Shown here: one piece after another, positions 22,594 through 34,326 of the stretch
Layout of the letters: every line of letters begins with the position of its first letter
Numbering within the stretch: the first letter of the stretch is position 1
Origin: Desmodesmus armatus
Taxonomy: Eukaryota > Chlorophyta > Chlorophyceae > Sphaeropleales > Scenedesmaceae
DNA: 64,000 nucleotides
Assembly: GCA_007449985.2 (NCBI GenBank)
Contig: VIIQ02000203.1
Location: 1 to 64,000 of the forward strand
Direction: 5' to 3'
Made by a program: the position numbers and the translations under genes
The notes under the pieces: model-generated
What the model was told of the DNA's origin: nothing
What the model saw: the letters and a program-made list of their open reading frames with translations, nothing else
The model's database searches: none

Positions 22594-24832
22594 CAGATAG
22601 CAGATAGCAGAAGGAGCCCGTCATTGTCGTGCTGAAGTCGCATGCGGGTTGTACGTGTCCGTCTGCGCAGCCGATCGTGGCTGAGCAGTACACTGCTGGC
22701 TATACAGCGCACATGTTGTTTGATGTGCATACTGCCATATCCATGCATCTTTTGTTGTTGAGAGTTCTTGTTAGGGAGTAGGTGTGCATCCAAGCTTTAT
22801 GATGCGATCCCCTTGGTGGAGCTGTGTATTGTTGGAAGTGCTCAGCTTTCACCAGGTGGTGGTGGGTGCTTGGGTTGTGGGCGTGTGCAGCAGCATTGTA
22901 GCTGCATGCACGGCACTTGCACCGTTTACTCAGTGACCTTTGCTGGCACTCTGCCAGCACAACATGATTGACTGTGGCTTTCTCGCACACAGCCCCAACA
23001 GGGAGTCTCCATTGCCAGCGGATGCAAAATGCCTTCGTGTCTATTGAGGTCTTGTGCTGCGCAGCAGGTGCACATCCATGCAGCGTGCAGCACGACGCGT
23101 TTCCACACAACACATTCAAGCACAGTCCCTCGACGCTGCAGGCTGCGAAACCACGACACCACAGTGCACGCTTATAAGACCGCAACATAGTGCTCCACAG
23201 TGACTCGCCAAACAATTATCACCTCAGCACAAGGTGTGCTTGCTCACCCTCCAGCACAGGGTATGCTTGCTCAGCAAGGGTGACCCCTCAGCACAGGTAT
23301 GCTTGCACTTCTGGCAGATATGGGCAGACCAAACCACTGAGCAAAAGTGATTTACCTGTGTAGTGTGTGTAGGGAGGGGGGATGGCTACCAATTGGGGAA
23401 ATGGCATGCCAACCCTCATAGCCTGGCCATAGGGAGGTTCAAACTCATTACGTAAGCACCGTTGCATGTTTGAACGCATCGAGGAAGGGGACTGTGATGA
23501 AACCTCCTTTGTGTTCAAGCTGTGAAGGAAGATACATCTGGGCAGGTTTCCAGCCTACGGAAGAGCTGACACTACAAGAACAAAAATTCCCGCACTCATG
23601 AAGTGGATGTTGACACAGTTTGCAGCTTCGTTGGCTGTTCTGGCTGCTATTCATGTGTCCGTTCAGAGTCCATGTGCGCGTCACTTCTACGAGAACATAG
23701 CCTCCGCTTGCATGCTACTGTTCTGGGCCAGCCAGCAACGAGTCGAAGGCGAGAACAACAAGGCACGCCTGCAGGTGAACTTCCAGGCCTTCATGACCAC
23801 AAGATCGATCCAGCCTGACGACAGCTTCCAGCACTTGTTGCACGGCTTGATCACCATCACTGTTTCTGCATGTTTCGATCGCAGGCGCTATGCCAGAAGC
23901 TCGAAAGGTTTGCAGCGGTTTGTGTTATGCATGATTTGTTTCAGCTCAGCTCCAGCCAGCTGCTCGTGTTCACAGACTGCTGTGACCTTGAAGGTTCAAA
24001 ACTGCTCACAGTCAGTGGCTTGCAAGTCATCCACTGGCGTCTTTCGTGTGCTTTGAGTGACGTTTCACGTGGCATGCGTGCTGATACAGGATTGACAATG
24101 GTGATGGTGCCAGCTCTGCAGAGTGAGTCAGGCTGCCAGGGCCCATGTTTCGACCACACCAATGCCACACAGATGCTGCAATGCCAACTGGCAGCATGCA
24201 GTGCTGCTGCGCAGCGGCCACAGCTGCTGCGTCTTGCATGTTGCACCTGCCCACTCAGCATCCTCTTTACAGCCGAGCTCAGAGCACAAACATCACATGG
24301 CTGAAATCTTGGGCATGTGCCTGACCGTGGAGCAACAACAGCAAGGATACTTGGTGCACAACCCTCTACAGTTTCAAACTATCAAGTTGATAGTCACTGA
24401 CAGGCACCCATTTCTCAAGACACGTGGCGTAGAGGAGCAATGGCTGAGGCAGTCAGCCCCTGCTGTCTTTCTTGTGATGGCTGCTGTGTGGGCGGATTGC
24501 ATCCACGGTACTGATTGTTGTGTGCTGCCTGCATCTGGGTGCTTTTCAGCTTCATGGAGTACCTGTGGGAACTTGAGCCCATGTTCGCAACACTGGGCGC
24601 AAAGCGGGAGGTGATGATCGTGTTTTCACAAGGCGCAAACCAGACTGTGGCTTGACTAGCTCAAACCAGCCTGACAACAGCGCCAAGCAAGCATGCGCAG
24701 CCGTGTCTCCGCCCTTCCTCGCACCATCCCCTGCTAGCTACCTCTCACACAACCCGTCTCCTGCAACTGCTGTTGGACACATGTATGTTGTCTCCATGAT
24801 GCACGCAGCCGCCTACGCCCAGGCCGTCCTCT
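22594..24832. other. No supported gene
   Basis: Open frames at 23598-24056 (+, contains FYENIASACMLLFWASQQR) and 24302-24614 (+) have a coding flavour but no start, splice framework or recognisable domain. They could be gene or transposon relics. Three similar A/GCACAGG-GTATGCTTGCTCA units lie at 23223-23310. Confidence 0.4.
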
Positions 24833-27270
24833 TTGCTGCCTACCTCACCAAGCCCATCCCCCAAGCCCCCAGCAAGCCCCTCTCCATCCCCCCTTCTTCC
24901 CCCCAGCCCCAGCCCTAGCCCCAGCCCCAGCCCTGATCATCCCCTTCCAGAGCCAAGCCCGTCACCCAAGCCACCCAGTTTTTCACCCCGACCCCCACCA
25001 CTGATGATCAGCCCCTCTCCTTCACCACATGATCCTCCAAGCCCTAGTCCCTCACCATCACCCTCACCGTCACCATCACCACCTCCAAGGAGTCCCCCCA
25101 GCCCCAGCCTCAGCCCCATGCCTTCTCCTCCCCTGCCGGAGCTAAGCCGCCCACCCCAGCTCCCAAGCCCCTCACCCCAGCCTCCGGCCAGCACCTCCGG
25201 GCAGCCAAGCGGCGCTGGCACTGCGCCCGACATGTCACACAGCAAGAGCCACCTGCCCCCTACGCATGTGCAGCTGAAGTGCCTGCGGGCAGAGCAGCAG
25301 CTGGAGCACCTTGTCCAGATGATCAGGTGACCACCACCATTCCCTCTGCCACGGTTTGTGTAAGAAATGTTGTGAGGCCTCCACAGGCCCGTCAAGCTTG
25401 CAGCTGCAACGTTGATTCAGCAGCATGCAATTGCAGCAGGTCCCTCCTTTGATTGAGCGTGAAGCCCTCCCTCCTCCTCTCCCGCCCTTACAGGAGTGCA
25501 GAACAGACGGACCTGGAGATGTCCCCACCCTACGGCTTCCTCGAGCATCAGGACCCAGCATCGGAGCCCATCACACCCCATATGTTCACGATCGTTGCGT
25601 CTTGGCTGTCTGAGGTGGCGTTTGACTTCAGGTTGCAGCAGGAGACCCTGTTCCTGGCAGTAGCTCTGCTGTCCAGGTTCCTGGCCAGCTCCACGGTGCG
25701 TTGTTCTGTGCTGACATGCTGCCTGTGGTCTTGATTCGCATGGCGACGCACAAAATAGCAAGCTTGCATCCCCTGTGCTGCACACCCCTGCTGTGTGAGG
25801 TGGCCTGACGTTCATCCCGCCTTTTTTTCTCCTGTAGGGCGTGACACGCGGTAACCTGCAGATGGTCGCGGTGGCCTGCATGATGATCGCTGCCAAGTCA
25901 GAAGAGGTGGGTAAAGCTTTGCATGTCATGGGTAAGTGTATCTACTGGCTAGATGCTGTGCTGCCTGTTGGCCATCATGCTTCTGGGTCAGGCACGATTG
26001 CCACTTACAAGTGCTGGCTGCTGTTGTAGGTCGTGTGCCCTACCGTGAAAGAGCTGACTGACATTGCAGCAAACTGTTTCACGGTGAGTTTGGCTCGATT
26101 GCAGATTGCTGTACCCTTTTGAGCATGCACAGTGCTGTCTTTGAGGTGCTGCGCTTTGGGTCTTTTTTGTGACATGCTGCCTCTGTCGTCTCCTTCTTCC
26201 TTTGCTTCAGTTGCAAAGGGAAGCGCTCAAACTTGCTGACCCCGCCTCTTGTTGTTTCCTTCCTTTGGTGGTGCCGTTGGTGTTGTGTTGTGCTCTATCG
26301 CTACACATCTCTGCATGGTACACCTCTGCGTGTCTGATAGGCATGCCCTAATGGTTGGTGCGCCCAGTGGATGCTCCACACGTGCAGTCAGGCCATGGCC
26401 AACCTTGCTGCTCCTGCTCCTGCGTCCGTCCTGCAGGTTGAAGAGCTGCTGCACATGGAGCGCATCGTGCTGGACAGCCTGCAGTGGCGCATCAAGGCGG
26501 CGACTGCCTACACCTTCCTGCACCTCTATACGCATGGCACAACTGCCAAGCGTGCTGCTAGTGCTCAGCCTGCCTCAGAGCTCCTGACGGCAGCTGTGGT
26601 CTCCAAGGCTGCCTACCTGACTGAGCTGGCACTTATTGACTACAGCATGTTGCGCTTCAGCCCGAGCCTGGTGGCTGCCTCAGCCCTGATGCTGTCAGAG
26701 AGCTGGTCCCCTGAGGGTGCTGCGGTGGATGAGATCAAGCTGCTGTCTGGTGAGCGCATGGGTGACATCCGATGTCAAGGCTTGAGCTCCATAGCTACAG
26801 GTGTACCTTTGAAGTTTGTGATTTGAAATGTTGAGTACATGGGTGATATGTCTGGATATGCCCTGTAGGTGTACGTGTGCTGACAGCTGTCTATTGGATA
26901 GATGAGATTGAGCTGAGAGGGGGTGCTATGGGAAGCTGTGTGTCTATCATGGTCGGTTAGGTTGCCAGCCTTATCGGTGGCCAAAGCCATGATCTGGCAC
27001 TGAGAACGATGCTGTGCTGTGCCTGCAGGCTTCTCTGCTATGGACTTGCAGAGCTGCATGTCCCGCTTGGTCTGTCTACACAAGGTTGCAGATACCTCAG
27101 AGGGCAAGGAGTCACTTGCACCACTGCTGTTCATCAAGGAGAAGTACTCCCAAGACTGCTGGCTCAACGCCTCTCATACTGCTGTCCCCCAGGGTGCAGA
27201 GCTGCCCGGTGGCTCCGAGGCTGGTGTTTCCGGCAGTGCAGTCCCTAAGACTACCGGTGTGCTGCACTGA
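24833..27270 (+). CDS. Cyclin, A/B (mitotic) type, with Ser-Pro-rich N-terminal region
   Basis: Regulatory subunit that activates a cyclin-dependent kinase. Exons: a Pro/Ser exon ending 25326, then 25494-25695, 25838-25906, 26030-26083, 26437-26749, 27029-27270; phases agree. The cyclin box reads FTIVASWLSEVAFDFRLQQ, then ETLFLAVALLSRFL, LQMVAVACMMIAAKSEE, VKELTDIAANCFT and VEELLHMERIVLDSLQWRI. The C-terminal cyclin fold ends MLSESWSP ... MDLQSCMSRLVCLH ... IKEKYSQDCWL. This order and the E-E-L-x-H-M-E-R-x-x-L segment match A/B cyclins better than D types. The N-terminal exon is more than half (Ser-Pro)n and no classic destruction box is seen there. The true first exon is not found: 24833 is only the first codon of the open frame. 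Introns are short (54-350 bp). Confidence 0.85.
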
Positions 27271-29417
27271 ACTTCACTGTGAGTCACAGTGACTGTGAGT
27301 CTCTCGCAGGCATGCATGGCGTCATGGGACATTGATTGTGACCGTTGCTTTCGGGAATGGTGCAGCTACGGTCGCAGTTGCTGCTTTGGTTGCAATATCT
27401 TTGCAGAAGCTCACTAAGTTGCCTTGCACCTACGCAGTGTCCTTCCACCTGAATACTTTCCTTGCACCAACATACTTTGCTTGCACGAACATGTGAATTG
27501 CAGTGTGATGCACCGTCTGGTGTCACACCATGGCATGGTGCTGAGCTCTACATGCTGTCATGTTGCATGTGCAGGACCCTATGACGAGCCCGTCATGGCA
27601 TGTGGCAGGAATAAGCAGACCCAGTGGGTCAGCTACGATGTGCGTCTACTGACAGTTGGCACTCCAGAATCAACGCTTTCAGTCAACGACTCATGCTTGG
27701 TAGTCACCTACAGCAACACAGGCGTTGGTGTGTCTGGTCACTCAGCGACTGCTGATACTGCTGAGGGCGCTGTAGCTGCAGCAATATGAGGGCTTGTACT
27801 GACTCAGTGTATAATAGCGGCTGCTGCCTATTTTACAAGATACACATGTTTGTGCAACATGTTTGTCTGAAAGGGGTTGAGGGGCGCTTACCAAATGGCC
27901 GCTGTCTGTACCACAATGACTAGGATTGGCCTGATGCACCGTCTGTCTCTGCTGCTGGTGTGACTCATTCTTTTTTGGGACAACATCCTGTAGCAGTACA
28001 CGCACTCATGTGCACCAGCTGGAATGCTGGCATGGACGCACAGCAATCTGTGAAGCATGGCTGCCAGTGCGGTCGTTTTGTTTGGGGCATCTGTCATGGC
28101 AGGCGTTCCATGTGACCAGTCTGGTTGCTGGGTTTAGGGCTAGGGTTTAGGGTTAAGGGCCTTCAGGGCTAGCACTGCTTGAGGGTTACTGTAATAATGA
28201 GCGATTTTGCTACGGCAGCAAGACGGGTCTCTGCCCGGGCGACTACAGCTGTGCCGCACGCTGGGCTTGCTGCTGGCGGTGTATGCTTTGTGGACTGTTG
28301 GTGGTCATGCTGGTGTGTCTCATAGGAAGAAAGTGTAACAGCATTTGTGACGGCAGTGAGACGATGTGCTGAACTTTGCTGAGTTGGCACATGCCCTGAC
28401 ACCCCTGACTGTGATCAGTGTTGGTTGGACTAACTGTGCAAGGATGGATGACCAAGCCTGCGAGCTGAAGTGTTGGCATGCGGCACAGCTTGAAAGCGAA
28501 AGCCAGTAGCAGGCTGCCATTGTTTTTGTTTGTGGCAGCGACACCAGGCAAGGCACGTCATGATGATCAGCCAGTTGCAGTCCCTGGTGACAGTGGCCTC
28601 TCAGCAATTGCAACCCATTCACATAATCGCTCAACCGTCAGTCCCTCCGCTGGCCCCACCACATGCCAACCCTAAGTCGACATTACGATTTCATACAGCG
28701 TCTCTGGCACCACCCTCCACTGGCCTGGCAAGCCAAGCAAATCGAGGATATAGACAGTCCACAACAGCTGCAGAACGGTCAATCACCAGAGTGACACTTT
28801 GCTGAGGCCCCATGCTTGGGCTGCACGGCTCAACAAAACACAGTCAGTGAGTAGGGCGCGTCAGCTAAGCACTTTGCAGTGCGAGTGCATGTGTGTCAAC
28901 ACATGCACATTACCACAGAAAACCACAAAAGTTGGAGGTCCCAAGTCAAACATCACACAGTACAAAGCACATGGCGGTTAGACCAGACCAGACAGACAGC
29001 TGAACGCTCACAGCAGGGCGCATAATCTCAGGTTGCTGTCAACAGCAGAGTTGAAGTGCACAGCTTGAAGCATGGACGGTGCTACTGCTGCAATGAATAC
29101 GCTCTCACACACATTGCCAACAATGCTGCATTAACAGCTCCTACCAGAATCACCTGCAACTTCAGCCAGTCAGGGTGACCACAGCTACACTATCATACGC
29201 AGCCTCAATTCAATAGTCTGATCACTCACACCAACAAGTATTGACATGCTCAAAAAATCTGCACACCCCCAAAAATCTGCACAACACAAGCCAAAGCTGC
29301 ACTGCAGCTCAAGCCGATCCAACACAAATCAATGCCCAATCGGTACTGCAACTCAAATCATAACTATCCCTTGGGGGCTACCAGCAGCCATATGCACTCC
29401 ACGAATCATGCCGATGA
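27271..29417. other. Intergenic, no supported gene
   Basis: Apart from the telomere-like motif at 28130 I see nothing assignable. The open frame 27424-27789 (+) follows the cyclin closely but has no splice or domain support. The cyclin (+) and the glycosyltransferase (-) converge here. Confidence 0.5.
28130..28159 (+). repeat. Interstitial telomere-like motif
   Basis: GGGTTTAGGG, CTAGGG, TTTAGGG and TTAAGGG follow one another in 30 bp. This is the plant-type TTTAGGG telomere unit in degenerate form. A short inverse fragment (TTAACCCTAAACCC) lies near 40749. Confidence 0.7.
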
Positions 29418-32400
29418 CTAATCCAGTAACGCCGCCAGCAGCTCCCTGCGCATTTTGCAGCTAACTGCATCCGCTGTGGGCTCAGAAGTCTTCTGCTGCT
29501 TCCGCCGCTGCTGTGACTGCCTGGGTGCAGCACCGCTGCCCGATGCCCCTGCTGCTGCTGAGGATGCGTTGCCACCAGCACCCTGCAAAGTATGTAGCAG
29601 CAACATGCCGCAGCAACAGACACAGTCGGACTGTCAGCAGATGAACAGTCAGTGTCCATCTCAACCATGGCAGCATGGCGCCACAGTGCTGCAGCAACTC
29701 CAGCTCTAGTTAACTGTGGGGTCATCCTGGCAGGGCAGCCTCGCAAGCACGGCGCCATGCACACCAACCTTCCACACAGCTGTCACTGCATGTGGACAGC
29801 ATGCGTGGTTTCTGGGCTGTCCTTATTCACCCCTCCTTGCTTGCAGCTCGCTGCAAGGGCAACACACTAACAGCAGCATCACCTTGACCCTGCAAAGGCC
29901 CAAACATTGTGCCAAACCCACCTGGCCTTCAGCAGTCTCCTCCTGCTTCCGCTTGCCCTGCCGCCTGTTGCCACTGGCTGTGCCGTTGCTGCCGCTGCTC
30001 TTGGTTGCTGCTGTGCTGCTGGTCTGGTGTGTGCCCTGCCACATGGCCCCCAGCAGGCTCAACACCTCCAGCAGCTCATCCCTGGCTGCGGCAGTGGCAC
30101 GCACCTCAACCTTCCTGCAGGGGGGAAACAGCGGTAGACAGAGGTAGGTGGGGCATGCTAGATATACAACCATCTTGCAGATCAACACAGTATCTTTGGG
30201 CCATACTCCCGTTGTAAGCCTTTCAGTCAATTACTCACCCACTTACTCACCCTCTTGTTCATGCATACACGCATGCACTCAACAACTCTGTCACTCACTC
30301 ACTCCCACCCACCTAAAGAAGATGGCAGAGCGCTCCACAGCCAGGTCCAGGCACTCCCGCATGCTCAACGGCTTGTGGTGCCGCTTGCCCCACTCATTGT
30401 CAAGCTGAAGGGGGGGGGGTCAGGAGGAAGGAGCGGGGCAGGGTGAGGTATGGGATTAGCTGGCAGGGCTGTGAACAGGGCAGTAAAAGGCATTATCAGC
30501 CTGGCTGCTGGACGCACGATGGCAGCGCTGCAACACTCTGGTGATGATGACCCTGCAAAGCCTACGCCATACAAAAACCCAGCTGCTTGGGCGTGTGAGT
30601 CCTGTCCAGTCGGTGGTGCCTTCATGGAGACCCAGCACACCTCAACACCACTCACAATTTGAAGACAATGAACATCATTCCCTCCCCTGCCAACCCCCCC
30701 CCCTTCCTTCCCAGCCCTTCATTGTCTCCGCTTACCTGGCAGGTGACCTTGGCCTCCAGCTTCCTGGAGAGCCAACACACCTCAACAAAACTCATTCAGA
30801 AACAGTGAACAGGAACCCCAACCCCATGTCCATATCCATGCCCCCCCCCCTCCCAAACACACCTCCTGAATTTCTCCCCTCACCTGGCAGTTAACCATCT
30901 TCTCCAGGTCCACCCATGTCACTGGGTGCTCGCTGCTCTCAGCTGGAAACACCACAAAGGTCGGGTAGCTGTTAAGCAGACACCCTGAACGGTGCAGCAG
31001 CAGCAGCAAGGACAAGGTTAGGCAAGGTGGAACATGCAGCTGTGTTGAAGCTCAAGCAGGTCAAATTAGCTTGAACCCGTTTGCGTCCCCTTTGCTGGGG
31101 GTTTCCTGCTGCTGCTGCTGCTGAAGAGCCGGCAGCAGCAGTAGCAGCAGCAGCAGCGATGGCAGCACCTGCAACCACTACCCACCTGCTGGGTAGGTCA
31201 TACTTGGCTTCAGCCCCACCGCTGCGTTTGCCACCTAGCCACAGCTGGACACCCCCCCCCCCACCCCTCCTCAGGAAGCCACACACCCTTCCTAAGTGTG
31301 GCCCAGGAACACCTGCTGCAGGGGCAAGACTTCTCGTGCATGTAGCAGCAGCAGCAGCGATGGCCGCTCTTGCAAAGCCTCACCCACCTGCTGGGTAGGT
31401 CATGCCAGGCTTGACCTCCACCCGCTGCACGCTGCGCACGTAGCCACGACGCTTGAGGGCAGTCGCTAACAGGAACTCATCAGGGGCCATGCCGGCACGA
31501 ACACTGGCACACGCCTTGTGCAGCAGCTTGCCAACCTGGGGGGGGGGGGGGGGTGGAGGGGGGGGGGGTGGGCGGGGGGGGGGGGGGGTGGGGGGGGGGG
31601 GGGGGCAGAGCAGACAGCATGATGCAATCAGGCGTGGTGCTGCCTCTGTAACAGCAAGCCTGCCATAGTGGCTGTGTGTACTCATGTGGCTAACGTGATG
31701 GTCTTCACGCACCGTTCACGCTTATGGGTCACTACGTCATCTGGGTCACTATGTCAAGAGACAGGCCCAAGGGCACCCTCACCAGCCCTTTTCACGGTCG
31801 CTGCCTGGTGCGGATGCACTGTACTGCACTGTGCTGTACTGCACTGTACTGGCCTGTGCTGTGTTGCACCGTACTTCACTGAGCTGTACTGTACTGCTCT
31901 GTACTGTACTGGCAGTACTGCACTGTGCTGGCTGTGCTGGGCCGGCTGCAATGTAACTAAGGTACAGTAGTTCAGTGTAACGACACACACACCTTGATCA
32001 CCTCGCTCCTGTGGTGCAGCAGTGCCGCCACATGCTCCCTAGACAGCACCATCCACTGGTGGTGGAAGGTCAGGGCAGCAGCCCACTCCTGCGCCACCCT
32101 GCCGCTCATGCCGCCGCTGCTTGTCAGCTCCTCCACCACTGCAGTCTTGAGGGCTGTCACCTCTGGGGCGCCAAACTCATAGGCACCGAACAAAGAGACA
32201 CCGGGCATCAGCAGGTCATCCCTGTAAGGGATAGATAGCAGTGTGACCGGGGGGTGGGGGGTGGGGGGTGATAGAGTGCTTGAGGGTGTGGAGGGTGTGA
32301 TAGTGGAGGTCTGTCACCTCAGCAGCGCCAAATTCGTAGGCGCCGAACAAGGAGACGCCCGGCATCAGCAGGTCGTCCCTGTGGGGAGGGCGGGGGGGCA

Positions 32401-33904
32401 GACATTGGTGTGAGGGTGGAAGCAGGGTGCTTGAGGGTGGTTGATGGTGGCACTTATGTACTGGACAAAGACACAAAGGCAATGGCAGACCTTTCATGCC
32501 ACAGCATTTGTTGGACCAACAACAAAGGGTATCAGAGTGTGTGCCAGCCCTGCGCTGCAGTAGGCTCAGTCAAGGATGTACACCACTTGCTGCAAAAACA
32601 GCACCCTATCGTTTCCCCACCCGTGCCACACTCACTTGATGCGTGCCACGGGCACGTCATGTCCGCTGGCCAGTGCTATGTGTGTGACGTCAGGGCAGCG
32701 CCTGCGAATCTCATCACAGCTTGCCAGTGTTGCCTCCACCAGGCTGATGTCACCCCACTTGCTGTCCAGCGACGTGCGCAGCATGTGGCCCCGCATCATG
32801 TGGCAGCCAGGCATCCCAGGGGCAAGGAACACACCAGCCTACATTCAGGGCAGGGGGGGGGGGCAGGGAGGCGAGGATGGGGCAACACAGACACGTTAGG
32901 GGTCAACACCGGTTCATTATACAAGACAGGCACAACAACACAGCGTAGTGTAGTGTGGTGTAGTGTAGTGTAGTGTAGTGTAGTGTAGTGCAGCGCAGCG
33001 CAGCGCAGCACAGTACAGTACAGTACAGTACAGTACAGTACAGTACAGTACAGTATACGGTACGTACCGTACAGTACACTACTGTACATGTCCATGCTGG
33101 AGCCAACTCATGAAGGTTCATTTCCAAGATATAACAAGGCTGCAGGTGCAGCTCGAGTTGCACAAGTGCTGGCAGAAACACCCTCCACCCAAACACCACC
33201 GCCGGCAAACCCCTGCTCACGAAAAATGCCAAAACCCAGCTGTTGCTCAGCACCCACCTTCAAGTGGATAAACAGCTTGACCGATCCCTCTGGGTGTGCT
33301 GCCAGCCAGTTCTCCCATATGAGCCAGTTGGGCCATCCAGCATGGTGCAGCAGCACCAGCACTGCCAGCTTGCACTGGACCTGCTGCCCCTCACCACACG
33401 GCGGCTGCTGCTGCTGCTGCTGCTTGCTGCCCTTGCCAGCAGGAGGCAGCCCTGCAAACCCCTGGGCACAGCGGGACTGGACCTTCGCAAAGGCCGCCTG
33501 CAGGTGGAGGGAGAAGAGGATAGGAAGGGAGTGATGGGAACTTGGCTTGAATTTGAAATAGCAGGTGTCAACCTGATATTGTCAACCTGAGGACTCTGGT
33601 GTAAATGGAAGAAGGTTTCAGGCGTCAAATCTTGGGGAGTGATTAGTGGGGAGGGATAGAGGGTGGGTGGATGCCAAAATGTGATAGTCGTGGGAGGCGA
33701 AGCTGGAAGTCAGGCACTCAATTTATGGTGACAGTAACCCGCGGCACGCAACAAGTCACTACATAGCTGTTGTGCCCGCTCACCGGGTTCCAGTTGGGCT
33801 CATCAGGCCGCATCTTGGGCTGCTTAGGGCGCTGGCGGGGCTCAACGGCAGCACCTGCTGCGCTGCAACCAGCAGCAGCAGCAGGTGCAGCTGCTGCTCC
33901 GCTG

Positions 33905-33937
<33 letters not shown>

Positions 33938-34265
33938 GCCACTGCTGCTCCGCTGCTACTAGCATTGCATCCTGCAGCAGCAGCAACAGCTGCTGCTGCG
34001 CTGCTGCCCGCTGCAGCAGCCCCTGCTTCTGCACTTGCCCCTGCAGCAGCAGCTGCTGCTGTGTTGCTGTCCTCTGCAGCAGCAGCAGCCGCTTCCGCTT
34101 CTGCTACCGGTGTGTTGTCCTCTGCAGCACAAACCGCTGCTGCTGCTGCTGCTGAAGCCGTGTTGTTGTCCTCGGCTGCTGCTCCTGCTGTGTTCCCCTC
34201 TGCAGCAGAAGCAGCCACTGCTGCTCCTGCTGCTGCTGTGTTCTCCTGTGCAGTAGCAGCAGGTA

Positions 34266-34326
<61 letters not shown>

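Noticed and set aside
27424..27789. Open frame downstream of the cyclin
   Set aside because: Has an acceptor-like site but no domain, and the cyclin already ends naturally at 27270.
31540..31604. Poly-G as an assembly gap artefact
   Set aside because: Many shorter runs of the same kind occupy the same sense position in other introns, so it is likely real although its length may be misread.
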